This document shows, piece after piece, positions 25,721 to 34,560 of a DNA stretch of 64,000 nt (positions within the stretch are counted from its first letter, which is position 1; every line of letters begins with the position of its first letter). The DNA lies in the NCBI GenBank assembly GCA_900553125.1, contig USCB01000001.1, positions 62,001-126,000 on the forward strand. Reading direction: 5' to 3'. The notes beneath the pieces were generated by a model. That model saw only the letters and a list, made by a program, of their open reading frames with translations, was not told the origin of the DNA and searched no databases. This DNA is from an uncultured Clostridium sp. (GTDB lineage: Bacteria; Bacillota; Clostridia; TANB77; CAG-508). The position numbers were made by a program, and so were the translations under genes.

Positions 25721-28537
25721 ATGGATAAAAAACATATTAAAGAAAAAAAGAAGGTAATATCATTAAATTTTGTACATTTACTAGTATTAATTTTTATGGT
25801 AGTTGTATTAATTGCTGTTTTAAATTATACCGGAACAACACAAAAGGTTATGAAAAATGTAAATGGTATTGTAAAAAATAACAGTAGTCAAGAAAATATA
25901 GGAAAAGATGATAACAGCGTAATTAAATGGAGATTGAACGACGATGGAGTTTTAACGATAAGTGGAACTGGTAAAATGAAGGATAATGCAAATATTACAA
26001 AACCAATGCCAGAACAGGATGAATTAAATCTACCATGGTATAAGGATGTTGAAAAAATAAAAAAAGTTGTAATCGGATATGGAGTTGGAAATATATCTGA
26101 TAATGCTTTTGTAGGATGCTCAAATTTGACAGAAATAACAATACCTAGTAGTGTTACAAGTATAAGTAGTACAGCATTTTCAGGATGTAATAAATTAAAT
26201 CAAATAATAACAGATAAAGATAGTACATATGTAACTAAATATGCTACAGATAATAATATAGCCTATAAGGTAATTACAGAAACTAAAAAATGGAATATAG
26301 GAAAAGATAGTGAAAATAGTGTTGTAGCAGAATTAAGCGACGATGGAGTTCTAACAATAAGAGGAATTGGCGAAATGAAAGATAATGCAAATATTACTAA
26401 ACCAATGCCAGAACAGGATTTGTATAATTTACCATGGTATAAATATGTTGACGATATACAAAAAATTATAATAGAATATGGTGTAACAAATATATCTGAA
26501 AATGCTTTTGCTGGATGTTCAAATTTAACTGAAATAACAATTCCAAGCACTGTTACAAGTATAAGTAGTACAGCATTCTCAGGATGTAATAAATTAAACC
26601 AAATAATAACAGATAAAGACAATACATACGTAACTAATTATGCTAAAAATAATAATATAAAATACCAATTATCTACAGATTTTTTAGCAACAGTAAGTTA
26701 TTCAACAACAAGTTTAACAAATCAAAATGTAACAGTAACAATAACAGCAAACAGAGAAGTAACACAAATGACGCAAACAGGCTGGATAGCATCTACTGAT
26801 AAAAAAATATTAACAAAAACATATGCAGCAAATGCAACAGAAACAATAACATTAAAAGACGCATTAGAAAACACAGTAGATGTTGAAATAAAAATAACGA
26901 ATATAGACAAAACAGCACCTACAGTAACAGTAAAACAAGAATTATCAGCAGATAAAAAGAGCAATAAAGTAACAATAACAGCAAATGAAAAAATACAACA
27001 AGTAAGTGGATGGGACTTATCATCAGACCAATTAACATTAACAAAAACATATACAGCCAATACTTTGAGTACAGGTGAAACAGTAACAATAAAAGATTTA
27101 GCAGGAAATACAACAACTCAAAAAATAATAGTAAGTGATATAGTTATAGAACCAGAATTAACAGCAACAGTAAGTTATTCAACAACAAGCCTAACAAATC
27201 AAAATGTAACAGCAACAATAAAAGCAAACAAAGAAATAACATCAGTAACAGGCTGGACATTATCTACAGATAAAAAAACATTAACCAAAACATACACAGC
27301 AAACACAACAGAAACAGTAACAGTAAAAGACACATCAGGAAACACAAAAACAATATCAATACAAATAACAAATATAGACAAAACAGCACCTACTTTAAAA
27401 GTAGAAAAAACATTATCAGCAGATAAAAAAACAAACAAAGTAAAAATAACAGCAAATGAAGAAATAAAAACAGTAACAGGATGGACATTAGGAACAGATA
27501 AAAAAACATTAACAAAAACATATACAGAAAATAAAACAGAAAAAGTAACAATAACAGACCTAGCAGGAAATACAGCAGAAACAACAATAGAAATAACAAA
27601 TATTGTTCAAACAGAAAAATTAACAGTATCTGTATCATACTCAACAAAAGCACAAACAAATGGAGAAGTTACAGTAACAATAACAGCAAATAAAGCAGTA
27701 AAAGAAGTAACAGGATGGACATTAGGAGCAGACAAAAAAACATTAACAAAAAAATACACAGAAAATACAACAAATGCAGAAAATGTTACAATAACAGGTG
27801 AAGATGGACAAACAGAAGTAGTAACAATAGAAATAACAAATATAGATAAAGTAGCACCAAAAATACAAAAAATAACATACAATTTATCAGAAGACAAAAA
27901 AAGCAACATAGTAACAATACAAGCAGACAAAGAATTACAAAATCTAAATGGTTGGGAGTTATCAGCAAATAAGAAAACATTGACAAAAACATATACAGAA
28001 AACAAAGAAGAAGAAATAACAATAACAGACATAGCAGGAAATACAGTAAAAACAACAATAAAAATCACAGATATAGAAGAAACATCAGAAACAAAAAAAT
28101 TAAAAATAAATGTTGAATATACTCAAATAGAAAATGGAATAGAGGCAAGAATAGTAGCTAATAATCAATTAGAAGAAGTAGAAGGATGGGAGTTATCGAA
28201 AGATAAACTTATGTTAAAAAAGACATATTATGAAACCACACAAGAAACAGTAATGGTAAAAGACATATATGGAAATATAGTACAAGTTAATATAAAGGTA
28301 ATAAAAGAAGAAGAGGACAATAATACAAATAATGGAAATACTGAAGACAACAATAACAATTCGCAAAATAATGCAAATAATTCATATAATCAAAAATATG
28401 AATCAGACAAAACATTGTCATCAACAATATTACCAAAAACAGGATTTGGAAGAACAGTATTAGGTGCAATAGTAGTACTTGTAGTAGTTATGATATTCTT
28501 ATATTTTAAAAATAGGTCTTTTAGAGATATTAAATAA
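25721..28537 (+). CDS. LPKTG cell-wall-anchored repeat protein (BspA-type LRR plus Ig-like repeats)
   Basis: 938 residues. N-terminal signal/transmembrane helix (about 16-36). Two near-identical modules (about 65-185 and 186-310) each contain a DDGVLTI strand, PWYK, and a BspA-like LRR segment (AFxGCSNLTEITIPSSVTSI). About seven tandem Ig-like repeats follow (GWTLSTDKKTLTKTYT with NIDKTAPT linkers), then an Asn-rich stretch, LPKTG at residue 904, a hydrophobic helix and a basic tail. Sortase-anchored; probably an adhesin. The DNA repeats (about 400 bp apart) show recent duplication. It has its own promoter and terminator. Confidence 0.93.
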   Translation: MDKKHIKEKKKVISLNFVHLLVLIFMVVVLIAVLNYTGTTQKVMKNVNGIVKNNSSQENIGKDDNSVIKWRLNDDGVLTISGTGKMKDNANITKPMPEQDELNLPWYKDVEKIKKVVIGYGVGNISDNAFVGCSNLTEITIPSSVTSISSTAFSGCNKLNQIITDKDSTYVTKYATDNNIAYKVITETKKWNIGKDSENSVVAELSDDGVLTIRGIGEMKDNANITKPMPEQDLYNLPWYKYVDDIQKIIIEYGVTNISENAFAGCSNLTEITIPSTVTSISSTAFSGCNKLNQIITDKDNTYVTNYAKNNNIKYQLSTDFLATVSYSTTSLTNQNVTVTITANREVTQMTQTGWIASTDKKILTKTYAANATETITLKDALENTVDVEIKITNIDKTAPTVTVKQELSADKKSNKVTITANEKIQQVSGWDLSSDQLTLTKTYTANTLSTGETVTIKDLAGNTTTQKIIVSDIVIEPELTATVSYSTTSLTNQNVTATIKANKEITSVTGWTLSTDKKTLTKTYTANTTETVTVKDTSGNTKTISIQITNIDKTAPTLKVEKTLSADKKTNKVKITANEEIKTVTGWTLGTDKKTLTKTYTENKTEKVTITDLAGNTAETTIEITNIVQTEKLTVSVSYSTKAQTNGEVTVTITANKAVKEVTGWTLGADKKTLTKKYTENTTNAENVTITGEDGQTEVVTIEITNIDKVAPKIQKITYNLSEDKKSNIVTIQADKELQNLNGWELSANKKTLTKTYTENKEEEITITDIAGNTVKTTIKITDIEETSETKKLKINVEYTQIENGIEARIVANNQLEEVEGWELSKDKLMLKKTYYETTQETVMVKDIYGNIVQVNIKVIKEEEDNNTNNGNTEDNNNNSQNNANNSYNQKYESDKTLSSTILPKTGFGRTVLGAIVVLVVVMIFLYFKNRSFRDIK
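25918..28080 (+). repeat. Internal tandem coding repeats of the adhesin
   Basis: Two about 400-bp direct repeats (for example AATAAATTAAATCAAATAAT near 26187 and its near copy near 26585) are followed by about seven degenerate roughly 240-bp units encoding Ig-like domains. Such arrays can change length by recombination. Confidence 0.8.
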
Positions 28538-28542
28538 AAACA

Positions 28543-28578
28543 TAAAGCTATAGAGTTGAAAAATACTTTATAGCTTTA
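28543..28578 (+). terminator. Rho-independent terminator
   Basis: TAAAGCTATAGAGT pairs with ACTTTATAGCTTTA (one G-T wobble) around an A-rich loop. Confidence 0.7.
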
Positions 28579-28607
28579 TATATGACTTGAATAAGGAGGC
28601 AGTAAAA

Positions 28608-28733
28608 ATGGCAGAAAAAAAGAATGATACATTGAGAGCAGCAAGGATAGAAATGAATTACTTAACAGGAGATGCAGAAGTTAGAAGAATGGCTGAATTA
28701 AGAGAAAAATGCAAAAAACAAAATTTTGTTTGA
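28608..28733 (+). CDS. 41-residue mini-protein resembling a fragment of Rpn-type proteins
   Basis: AAGGAGG lies 9 nt before the ATG. The product starts MAEKKNDTLRAARIEMNY and continues with GDAEVRRMAELREKCKK. The second part resembles the DARYLAELREKYIRDQ segment of the Rpn-type gene at 10396. It may be a free-standing helical piece or the remnant of a lost Rpn gene. Its stop codon overlaps the -35 box of the lexA promoter, so it may belong to the lexA locus. Confidence 0.5.
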   Translation: MAEKKNDTLRAARIEMNYLTGDAEVRRMAELREKCKKQNFV

Positions 28734-28776
28734 CAAAACTAAATTTGTATGATATTATAAATTCAAATTTAGTTTG
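28730..28776 (+). promoter_or_regulatory. lexA promoter flanked by an inverted repeat (candidate operator)
   Basis: TTGACA (28730-28735), 17-bp spacer, TATTAT (28753-28758). AAACTAAATTTG (28736-28747) and its exact complement CAAATTTAGTTT (28764-28775) lie on either side of the -10 box, a layout suited to autorepression. It does not match the GAAC-N4-GTTC LexA box of Bacillus. Confidence 0.7.
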
Positions 28777-28789
28777 GAGAGTGATATAA

Positions 28790-29440
28790 ATGCCAAGAAA
28801 AGCACAAGAATTAAATAAAAGAGAAAAAGCAATATTAAAATTCATTGAAAAAAAAATAGTAGAAGATGGATATCCACCATCAGTAAGAGAAATAGGAAAA
28901 GCGGTAGGACTTAGTTCAACAGCAACAGTACATGGATATTTAGCAAAATTAAGAGAAAAGGGGTACATAAAAAAAGAAGACAAAAAGGGAAGAACTTTAA
29001 AATTACTAAAAGGAGGAAATGGAGAACCAATAGACAGCTCTCCAAAAAACTTCTATGCAGAAAAAGAATTAATTGATGTACCACTTGTAGGAAAAATAAC
29101 AGCAGGAATGCCAATATTAGCAGTTGAAAATGTAACAGATACATTCCCAATACCTATAGATTTCGTGGGAAATTCAGACTGTTTCATGTTAACAGTAAGA
29201 GGAGAAAGTATGATAGAGGCTGGAATATTAGACGGAGATTATATTCTAGTAAGAAAACAATCAGATGCTATAAATGGTCAAATTGTAGTAGCATTGATAG
29301 AAGATGAGGCAACAGTAAAAACATTTTATAAAGAAAAAGATTATATACGTTTACAACCAGAAAACCCAACAATGGATCCTATAATAGTTCCAGATTGCAA
29401 GATTTTAGGAAAAGTTATAGGAGTATTTAGAAAAATGTAA
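28790..29440 (+). CDS. lexA: LexA SOS repressor
   Basis: 216 residues. N-terminal winged helix with GYPPSVREIGKAVGLSSTATVHGYL as the recognition region. The self-cleavage site is Ala-Gly in ITAGMPILA, and the catalytic dyad is Ser in RGESMIEAG and Lys in DEATVKTFY. RecA-ssDNA-stimulated autocleavage would release SOS genes. The start has GGAGAGTG upstream, and an inverted-repeat operator lies in its promoter. Downstream genes 29465 and mltG follow closely. Confidence 0.98.
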   Translation: MPRKAQELNKREKAILKFIEKKIVEDGYPPSVREIGKAVGLSSTATVHGYLAKLREKGYIKKEDKKGRTLKLLKGGNGEPIDSSPKNFYAEKELIDVPLVGKITAGMPILAVENVTDTFPIPIDFVGNSDCFMLTVRGESMIEAGILDGDYILVRKQSDAINGQIVVALIEDEATVKTFYKEKDYIRLQPENPTMDPIIVPDCKILGKVIGVFRKM

Positions 29441-29464
29441 TACAGATATAAAAAGGAGAAATTA

Positions 29465-30409
29465 ATGTCAAAAAAAAAATCTAAACATACCAAAAATAAA
29501 AAACATACAAATAAAAGCTATATATTTTTAGCTTTTATTTGTGTGTTTATTTTAATAATTATTATTTGTTCAAAAAATAAAACAGAACAAATACAAACTA
29601 AGCAGACAGAACTTATTATAAATAACGAAAATATTACACAAAACTTACAAGACAAAATAATTAATGAAAATGGAAAAACATATATGAGTTTTGATGATAT
29701 AAAAAACTATATAGATAAAAATTTATATAAAGAAACAGAAACCAATTTAATAATAACAACAGGAGATAAAAAAGTAGCAGCAATGAAACAAGGAGAAGAT
29801 AATATCGAAATAAATGGTTCTAATCAAAAAAATAAAAATATTGTAGAAGAAAAAAATGGAAAAGAATATATAGCAATATCAGAACTTGAAAATGTATATG
29901 ATTATAATTTTACATATATAGAATCAAGCAATATAGCAGTAATAGACAGTTTAAATAAACAATATATAAAAGCATGTGCAAAAAAAAACATTAAAATAAA
30001 AAAAGAAAATAAAATAATGTCAAAAACAATAGATAAAGTACAAAAAGGAAAATGGTTAGTTTATATTTCAGAAGAAAATGGTATAGCAAAAGTAAGAACA
30101 CAAAATGGGAAAATAGGATATGTAAAAAATAATTTGTTAGATAATTTTGTTACAGAAAGAGAAGATTTTAATGTTAAAGATGAAGAAAACAAAAGTGATG
30201 AAACCTTAGAATATGATATAACTAAAAAAGATATAACGACTTTTGAAAAAAGAAAAAAGATTATAAATTTAATCTTGCAAGAAACTATAAAAAATGATAA
30301 GATGTATGTGACAGTAATATACAAAGGAAACAATAATGATGAATACGAAAGATTCAAAATTGAAAGTGTTCCTGTTTTACGAGAGTGTGGAATAAAAGTG
30401 AATATATAA
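29465..30409 (+). CDS. Membrane-anchored protein with a stalk-like (copper-amine-oxidase-N-type) domain and SH3-like segment
   Basis: 314 residues. Lys-rich cytoplasmic N-terminus, one transmembrane helix (about 19-38), then a stalk-like domain (INENGKTYMSFDDIKNYIDK, KEYIAISELENVYDYNF). A bacterial SH3-like stretch follows (KWLVYISEENGIAKVRTQNGKIGYVKNNLL). In Clostridia such architectures often carry a C-terminal glycosidase or chitinase domain. Here the C-terminus is short and no catalytic domain is visible. Probably cell-wall associated. It lies 15 nt before mltG. Confidence 0.65.
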   Translation: MSKKKSKHTKNKKHTNKSYIFLAFICVFILIIIICSKNKTEQIQTKQTELIINNENITQNLQDKIINENGKTYMSFDDIKNYIDKNLYKETETNLIITTGDKKVAAMKQGEDNIEINGSNQKNKNIVEEKNGKEYIAISELENVYDYNFTYIESSNIAVIDSLNKQYIKACAKKNIKIKKENKIMSKTIDKVQKGKWLVYISEENGIAKVRTQNGKIGYVKNNLLDNFVTEREDFNVKDEENKSDETLEYDITKKDITTFEKRKKIINLILQETIKNDKMYVTVIYKGNNNDEYERFKIESVPVLRECGIKVNI

Positions 30410-30424
30410 GAAAGAGGATATACT

Positions 30425-31525
30425 ATGAAGAAAAAAGGATATATAATATTAGGTATAATATTTTTAGTAATATTAATTGGAATAATTTCATCTGTTATAT
30501 GGTACAACCTAGAAATGAAACAACCGAATAAAAATTCATCTCAGAACATAAATGCAATTGTAGAAATAAAATCAGGAATAAGTACAAATGAAATACTAAA
30601 TACATTAAAGAAAAATGGAGTAATAAAAAACAAATTGGCATCAAAAATATACCTAGGTTTACATGAAGTTAAAAATTTACAAGCGGGAAAATATTCATTT
30701 ACAGGAAATGAAACATTACCAGAGGTAGTAGAAATATTATCATCAGGAAAAGTAATGGATGAAACAGTAACAATTACATTTCTTGAAGGAAAAAATATGC
30801 GTTATATAGCATCAACTATAGCAGAAAAAACTAATAATACAACTAATGATGTATATAAAGTATTAGAGAATAAAACTTACATAGAAAATCTTATTGAAAA
30901 ATATTGGTTTTTAACAGAAAGCATCCAAGATACAAGTATTTATTATCCATTAGAAGGATATTTATATCCTGATACATATAGTTTTGAAAATAAAGATGTA
31001 GATGTAAAAACTATTTTTGAAAAAATGCTAGATAAAATGGACAAGGTTTTAACAAAACATAAAAAAAATATACAACAAAGTAAATATTCTGTACATGAAA
31101 TATTAACAATGGCATCAATAGTAGAATTAGAGGGAAATAATTCAAAAAATCGTTCTCAAATAGCAAGAGTTATATATAATAGATTAGACAGCAATATGTC
31201 ATTGGGAAGTGATGTAACAACATATTATGCAATAAAAGTTGATATGAGTGAAAGAGATTTATATACAAAAGAAATAAATACTTATAATGCATACAATACT
31301 AGAGGACCTAAAATGGAAGGAAAATTACCAATAGGACCAATATCTACAGTGTCAGAGGAATCTATTACAGCAGTTTTAAGTCCTGCTAATGGAGAATATT
31401 TATATTTTGTAGCAGATAAAAATGGAGATATATACTTTTCAAATACGTATGAGCAACATCAAGAAACAATAGAAGTATTGAAGAAAAAAGGTTTATGGTA
31501 TGAATATGCACAAGAAAGTAAATAA
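30425..31525 (+). CDS. mltG: Endolytic transglycosylase MltG (YceG family)
   Basis: Membrane-anchored lytic transglycosylase that cuts nascent glycan strands and so sets their length. 366 residues: one transmembrane helix (about 5-27), a LysM-like domain (KSGISTNEILNTLKKNGVI), then the catalytic domain. Family signatures are ASIVELEGN (catalytic Glu), VIYNRLDSNMSLGSDVTTYYA, YNTRGPKMEGKLPIGPIS, and PANGEYLYFVADKNGDIYFSNTYEQH. It follows 29465 in an operon and is terminated at 31524. Confidence 0.96.
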   Translation: MKKKGYIILGIIFLVILIGIISSVIWYNLEMKQPNKNSSQNINAIVEIKSGISTNEILNTLKKNGVIKNKLASKIYLGLHEVKNLQAGKYSFTGNETLPEVVEILSSGKVMDETVTITFLEGKNMRYIASTIAEKTNNTTNDVYKVLENKTYIENLIEKYWFLTESIQDTSIYYPLEGYLYPDTYSFENKDVDVKTIFEKMLDKMDKVLTKHKKNIQQSKYSVHEILTMASIVELEGNNSKNRSQIARVIYNRLDSNMSLGSDVTTYYAIKVDMSERDLYTKEINTYNAYNTRGPKMEGKLPIGPISTVSEESITAVLSPANGEYLYFVADKNGDIYFSNTYEQHQETIEVLKKKGLWYEYAQESK

Positions 31526-31551
31526 AAAGCATGTCTTTTGACTTGCTTTTT
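31524..31551 (+). terminator. Rho-independent terminator
   Basis: AAAAAGCA...TGCTTTTT with an inner GTC/GAC pair, followed by ATTTTTATTT. It overlaps the mltG stop codon. Confidence 0.75.
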
Positions 31552-31656
31552 ATTTTTATTTGTGATAATTTAAAAAAAGAATAAAAATATTCATTTTTAG
31601 TATTTTTTATAAATATAATTAGTACTAAACAATAAAAAAAGGAGCGTGTTTGCGCT

Positions 31657-32532
31657 ATGAAAAAAATTATATTTAAAGGCTGTGGAACAGCAATTGCAAC
31701 ACCATTTACAAAAGAAGGTGTAAATTTACATGAATTTGAAAGACTTGTAGAAGAGCAAATAAAAAAAGGAGTAGATAGTTTAATAGTATGTGGAACTACA
31801 GGAGAATCTGCTACTATGACAGAAGAAGAGAGATTACAAACGATAGAATGTGCGGTAAAGGTAGCAAAAGGGAGAGTTCCAATTATTGCAGGAACAGGTT
31901 CAAATAATACAAAAAATGTCATTGAAATGAATAAGAAAGTTGAAAGAATAGGTGTAGATGGAGTATTAATAGTAACACCATATTATAATAAAACAACACA
32001 AGAAGGATTAATTAAACATTATAGTGAGATTGCAAAAAATACGACTTTACCAATTATTTTATATAATGTACCAAGTAGAACAGGTGTAAATATAAAACCA
32101 GAAACAGCATTAGAATTGTCAAAAATTGAAAATATAGTAGCTATTAAAGAGGCTAGTGGAGATTTATCTCAAATAGCACAAGTAGCCAATCTATGTGGGG
32201 AAAATTTAAGTATATATTCTGGTAATGATGACCAAATTTTGCCTATACTATCTTTAGGAGGAATCGGTGTAATATCAGTGCTTTCAAACATAAAACCAAA
32301 ATATACACATGATATGTGTTATAATTACTTCAATGGGGAAACAAAAAAAGCAACTGAAATGCAAATACATGCTATTCCATTAATAAACTCATTATTTTCA
32401 GAAGTAAATCCAATACCAGTAAAAGAGGCTTTAAATATTATAGGATATGAATTTGGACAGCCAAGACTTCCACTTATACCTATGAGTAATGATAAAAAAG
32501 AGATATTAAAAAAGTGCATAGATGAATTTTAG
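31657..32532 (+). CDS. dapA: 4-hydroxy-tetrahydrodipicolinate synthase
   Basis: Condenses pyruvate with aspartate semialdehyde in the lysine/diaminopimelate pathway. 291 residues, TIM barrel. Signatures: CGTTGESATM near the N-terminus, LYNVPSRTGVN with the catalytic Tyr, and AIKEASGDLSQ with the Schiff-base Lys. GGAG precedes the ATG. dapB lies two genes downstream and asd, which makes its substrate, at 47962. No lysine riboswitch is seen in the short upstream region. Confidence 0.97.
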   Translation: MKKIIFKGCGTAIATPFTKEGVNLHEFERLVEEQIKKGVDSLIVCGTTGESATMTEEERLQTIECAVKVAKGRVPIIAGTGSNNTKNVIEMNKKVERIGVDGVLIVTPYYNKTTQEGLIKHYSEIAKNTTLPIILYNVPSRTGVNIKPETALELSKIENIVAIKEASGDLSQIAQVANLCGENLSIYSGNDDQILPILSLGGIGVISVLSNIKPKYTHDMCYNYFNGETKKATEMQIHAIPLINSLFSEVNPIPVKEALNIIGYEFGQPRLPLIPMSNDKKEILKKCIDEF

Positions 32533-32555
32533 CAAAATTTTCATATTTTTAATTA

Positions 32556-32584
32556 TTGTACTATAGATAAAAAAATGTTATAAT
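32556..32584 (+). promoter_or_regulatory. Promoter of the HD-domain gene and dapB
   Basis: TTGTAC (32556-32561), 17-bp spacer, TATAAT (32579-32584), 32 bp before the ATG at 32616. Confidence 0.65.
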
Positions 32585-32615
32585 GAAAAAGATTATAACA
32601 CAGGAGAGAAAAGAA

Positions 32616-33125
32616 ATGGTTACAAAAAAAGAAAAAATAATTGAAGATAAAGATTATATGAATTTGATTGCTGATTTATTAAATCAAGAAAAGGTACAGC
32701 AAATGAAACAATATAGGCAACATCATAATATGAATTGTTTTGACCATTGCCTATTTGTTTCATATAATACATATTTGATTTGTAAAAACCATCATTTGGA
32801 TTATATATCAGCTGCAAGAGCAGGATTATTACATGATTTATTTCTGTATGATTGGAGAAAACGTGAAAATGGAAGAAAAGGGTTACATGCTTTCACACAT
32901 GGAAAAACGGCTTATGAACAAGCATCTACATTTTTAAACTTAAATGACAAAGAAAAAGATATTATAATAAAACACATGTGGCCTGTAACATTAGCAATTC
33001 CGAAATACAAAGAAACATTTATAATAACTTTAGTAGACAAATATTTTGCAGTAGCAGAAGCATTTATAAAAATTAAAAATCAGAATGATAAAATAAAACA
33101 AGTAAAGGAGAAGATAACAAAATGA
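32616..33125 (+). CDS. HD-domain phosphohydrolase
   Basis: About 169 residues. The HD-domain metal ligands are visible: His in FDHCLFVSY, HD in GLLHDLFLYDW, and a downstream His region (HGKTAYEQA, IIIKHMWPV). Members hydrolyse phosphoesters; the substrate here is unknown. CAGGAGAG fixes the start at 32616 rather than 32583. Its stop overlaps the dapB start (ATGA), so it is coupled to a biosynthetic gene, though a metabolic link is not obvious. Confidence 0.85.
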   Translation: MVTKKEKIIEDKDYMNLIADLLNQEKVQQMKQYRQHHNMNCFDHCLFVSYNTYLICKNHHLDYISAARAGLLHDLFLYDWRKRENGRKGLHAFTHGKTAYEQASTFLNLNDKEKDIIIKHMWPVTLAIPKYKETFIITLVDKYFAVAEAFIKIKNQNDKIKQVKEKITK

Positions 33126-33883
33126 TAGAAGTAATGGTAAATGGATGTAATGGAAAAATGGGACAAATTGTCAGCGAATTAGTAGATAAGAATAAAAATA
33201 TGATATTAAAATGCGGGACAGATAAAGTTGATACTGGTTATCTAACTTATCCTGTATATACAGATTTAGGACAAATACCAGAAAAACCAGATGTAATAAT
33301 TGATTTTTCTATACCTGTTGCAACTTTTAATGTTTTAGAATATGCCAAAGAAAATAATGTACCAATTGTAATTGCAACAACAGGTTTTACAGGAGAAGAG
33401 GAAAAGAAAATAGCAGAATATTCGAATTATATACCGGTCTTTAAATCAGCTAATATGTCATTTAGTATAAATATGTTCCAACATATACTCAAAGAAATTA
33501 GTCCAAAATTAAAAGATTCTGATATTGAGATAATAGAAACACATCATAACAGGAAAATTGATAGTCCAAGTGGAACTGCCCAAATGCTTGCAGATACAAT
33601 AAATGAAGCTTTAGGTGGAGGATATGTGTGTGAATATGATAGACATGGTAAACATGAAAAGAGGTCAAAAAATGAAATTGGTATGACTTCAATTCGTGGT
33701 GGAAATATTGTTGGAGAGCATACTGTTAAATTTTTTGGAGATTCTGAAACTTTTGAAATAAAACATACTTCATATTCAAGAAACGTTTTTGCAGAAGGTG
33801 CTATTAGAGCTGCTGAGTTTATTGTTAAGAAAGAAAAAGGATTATATAATATGGATGATTTGGTATGTGAAGATGAAAAATAA
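33122..33883 (+). CDS. dapB: 4-hydroxy-tetrahydrodipicolinate reductase
   Basis: Reduces the DapA product with NAD(P)H, towards lysine and cell-wall diaminopimelate. 253 residues. N-terminal nucleotide fold (MVNGCNGKMGQIV), ATTGFTGEE, and the signature ETHHNRKIDSPSGTA with the catalytic His pair and Lys. Coupled to the HD-domain gene by a 4-nt overlap, and terminated at 33894. Confidence 0.97.
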   Translation: MIEVMVNGCNGKMGQIVSELVDKNKNMILKCGTDKVDTGYLTYPVYTDLGQIPEKPDVIIDFSIPVATFNVLEYAKENNVPIVIATTGFTGEEEKKIAEYSNYIPVFKSANMSFSINMFQHILKEISPKLKDSDIEIIETHHNRKIDSPSGTAQMLADTINEALGGGYVCEYDRHGKHEKRSKNEIGMTSIRGGNIVGEHTVKFFGDSETFEIKHTSYSRNVFAEGAIRAAEFIVKKEKGLYNMDDLVCEDEK

Positions 33884-33893
33884 TAATTATATA

Positions 33894-33926
33894 AAAATGT
33901 AGGAGCTATAAATGTTCCTACATTTT
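33894..33926 (+). terminator. Rho-independent terminator
   Basis: AAAATGTAGGA pairs with TCCTACATTTT, followed by GATTTCT. It ends the HD-dapB transcript. Confidence 0.8.
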
Positions 33927-34053
33927 GATTTCTACTTTGAAGTTTATTTTTTAGATATCATAATATGAATAAAACAAATAAAAAAATAACAAAAACAAAA
34001 TAAATTAATATAATATATAAAGAGTGCAAATTACTCTTAAGGAGGAGATAAAA

Positions 34054-34458
34054 ATGTATAAAAGAAATTGTACTTCCTTTATATCTATATTAATTGGAAT
34101 AATTTCAGGAATAATAGTAGGATATAATGTATATTTAACGCTTATACCAGAAATAGTAATAGGATTATGGGTAGGGTTAGGTATAGGATTAGGAACACTA
34201 TTAATATTATTCCTAACAAGTTTATTTATATGTGGAAGAAAAGAAAGTTGCATATGTGAAAATGGAAATAATCTAATAATTTCAGCATTAGGAACAATAG
34301 TAACCACAATAATAGGCTTATCAATAACAATAGTATCTGAATCAATAGGAATAGCAATACTAATAGGTCTTGCAACACTATTTTTAATAATGACATTATT
34401 AACTATAGTAAAAACAATATATTGCTTAGTAAATATAAACTGTAGATGTAAAGAATAA
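34054..34458 (+). CDS. Small Cys-containing polytopic membrane protein
   Basis: 134 residues. Not assigned to a function. Four hydrophobic helices (about 10-30, 37-60, 75-97, 103-125) and short Cys-bearing ends: RNCTSF at the N-terminus, ICGRKESCICENG in the central loop, CLVNINCRCKE at the C-terminus. AAGGAGGAG fixes the start at 34054 rather than 34024. Upstream, AGAGT/ACTCT (about 34021-34037) could fold next to the ribosome binding site. Flanked by terminators, so monocistronic. Confidence 0.75.
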   Translation: MYKRNCTSFISILIGIISGIIVGYNVYLTLIPEIVIGLWVGLGIGLGTLLILFLTSLFICGRKESCICENGNNLIISALGTIVTTIIGLSITIVSESIGIAILIGLATLFLIMTLLTIVKTIYCLVNINCRCKE

Positions 34459-34461
34459 AAT

Positions 34462-34494
34462 AAAAATCTCTTGGTTATAAGCCAAGAGATTTTT
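34462..34494 (+). terminator. Rho-independent terminator
   Basis: AAAAATCTCTTGG pairs with CCAAGAGATTTTT, followed by ATTG. Confidence 0.9.
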
Positions 34495-34560
34495 ATTGTA
34501 ATAAAACGATTTTTATACACATATAAATTAAAAAGAAAAACAAAGGAAGTGGTGAATTAT

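Noticed and set aside
26263..28068. Several - strand frames across the adhesin gene
   Set aside because: Arise from the Thr/Lys-rich repeats read backwards; repetitive, with no start signals.
25918..28080. Repeats resembling a CRISPR or mobile array
   Set aside because: They are in-frame coding repeats of an LPKTG surface protein with no spacers.
28608..28733. ThpS/antitoxin interpretation of the 41-residue protein
   Set aside because: No toxin partner and no DNA-binding motif; similarity to the Rpn tail is the only visible clue.
31560..31656. Possible lysine riboswitch before dapA
   Set aside because: Only about 100 nt of simple AT-rich DNA is available and no conserved L-box features are present.
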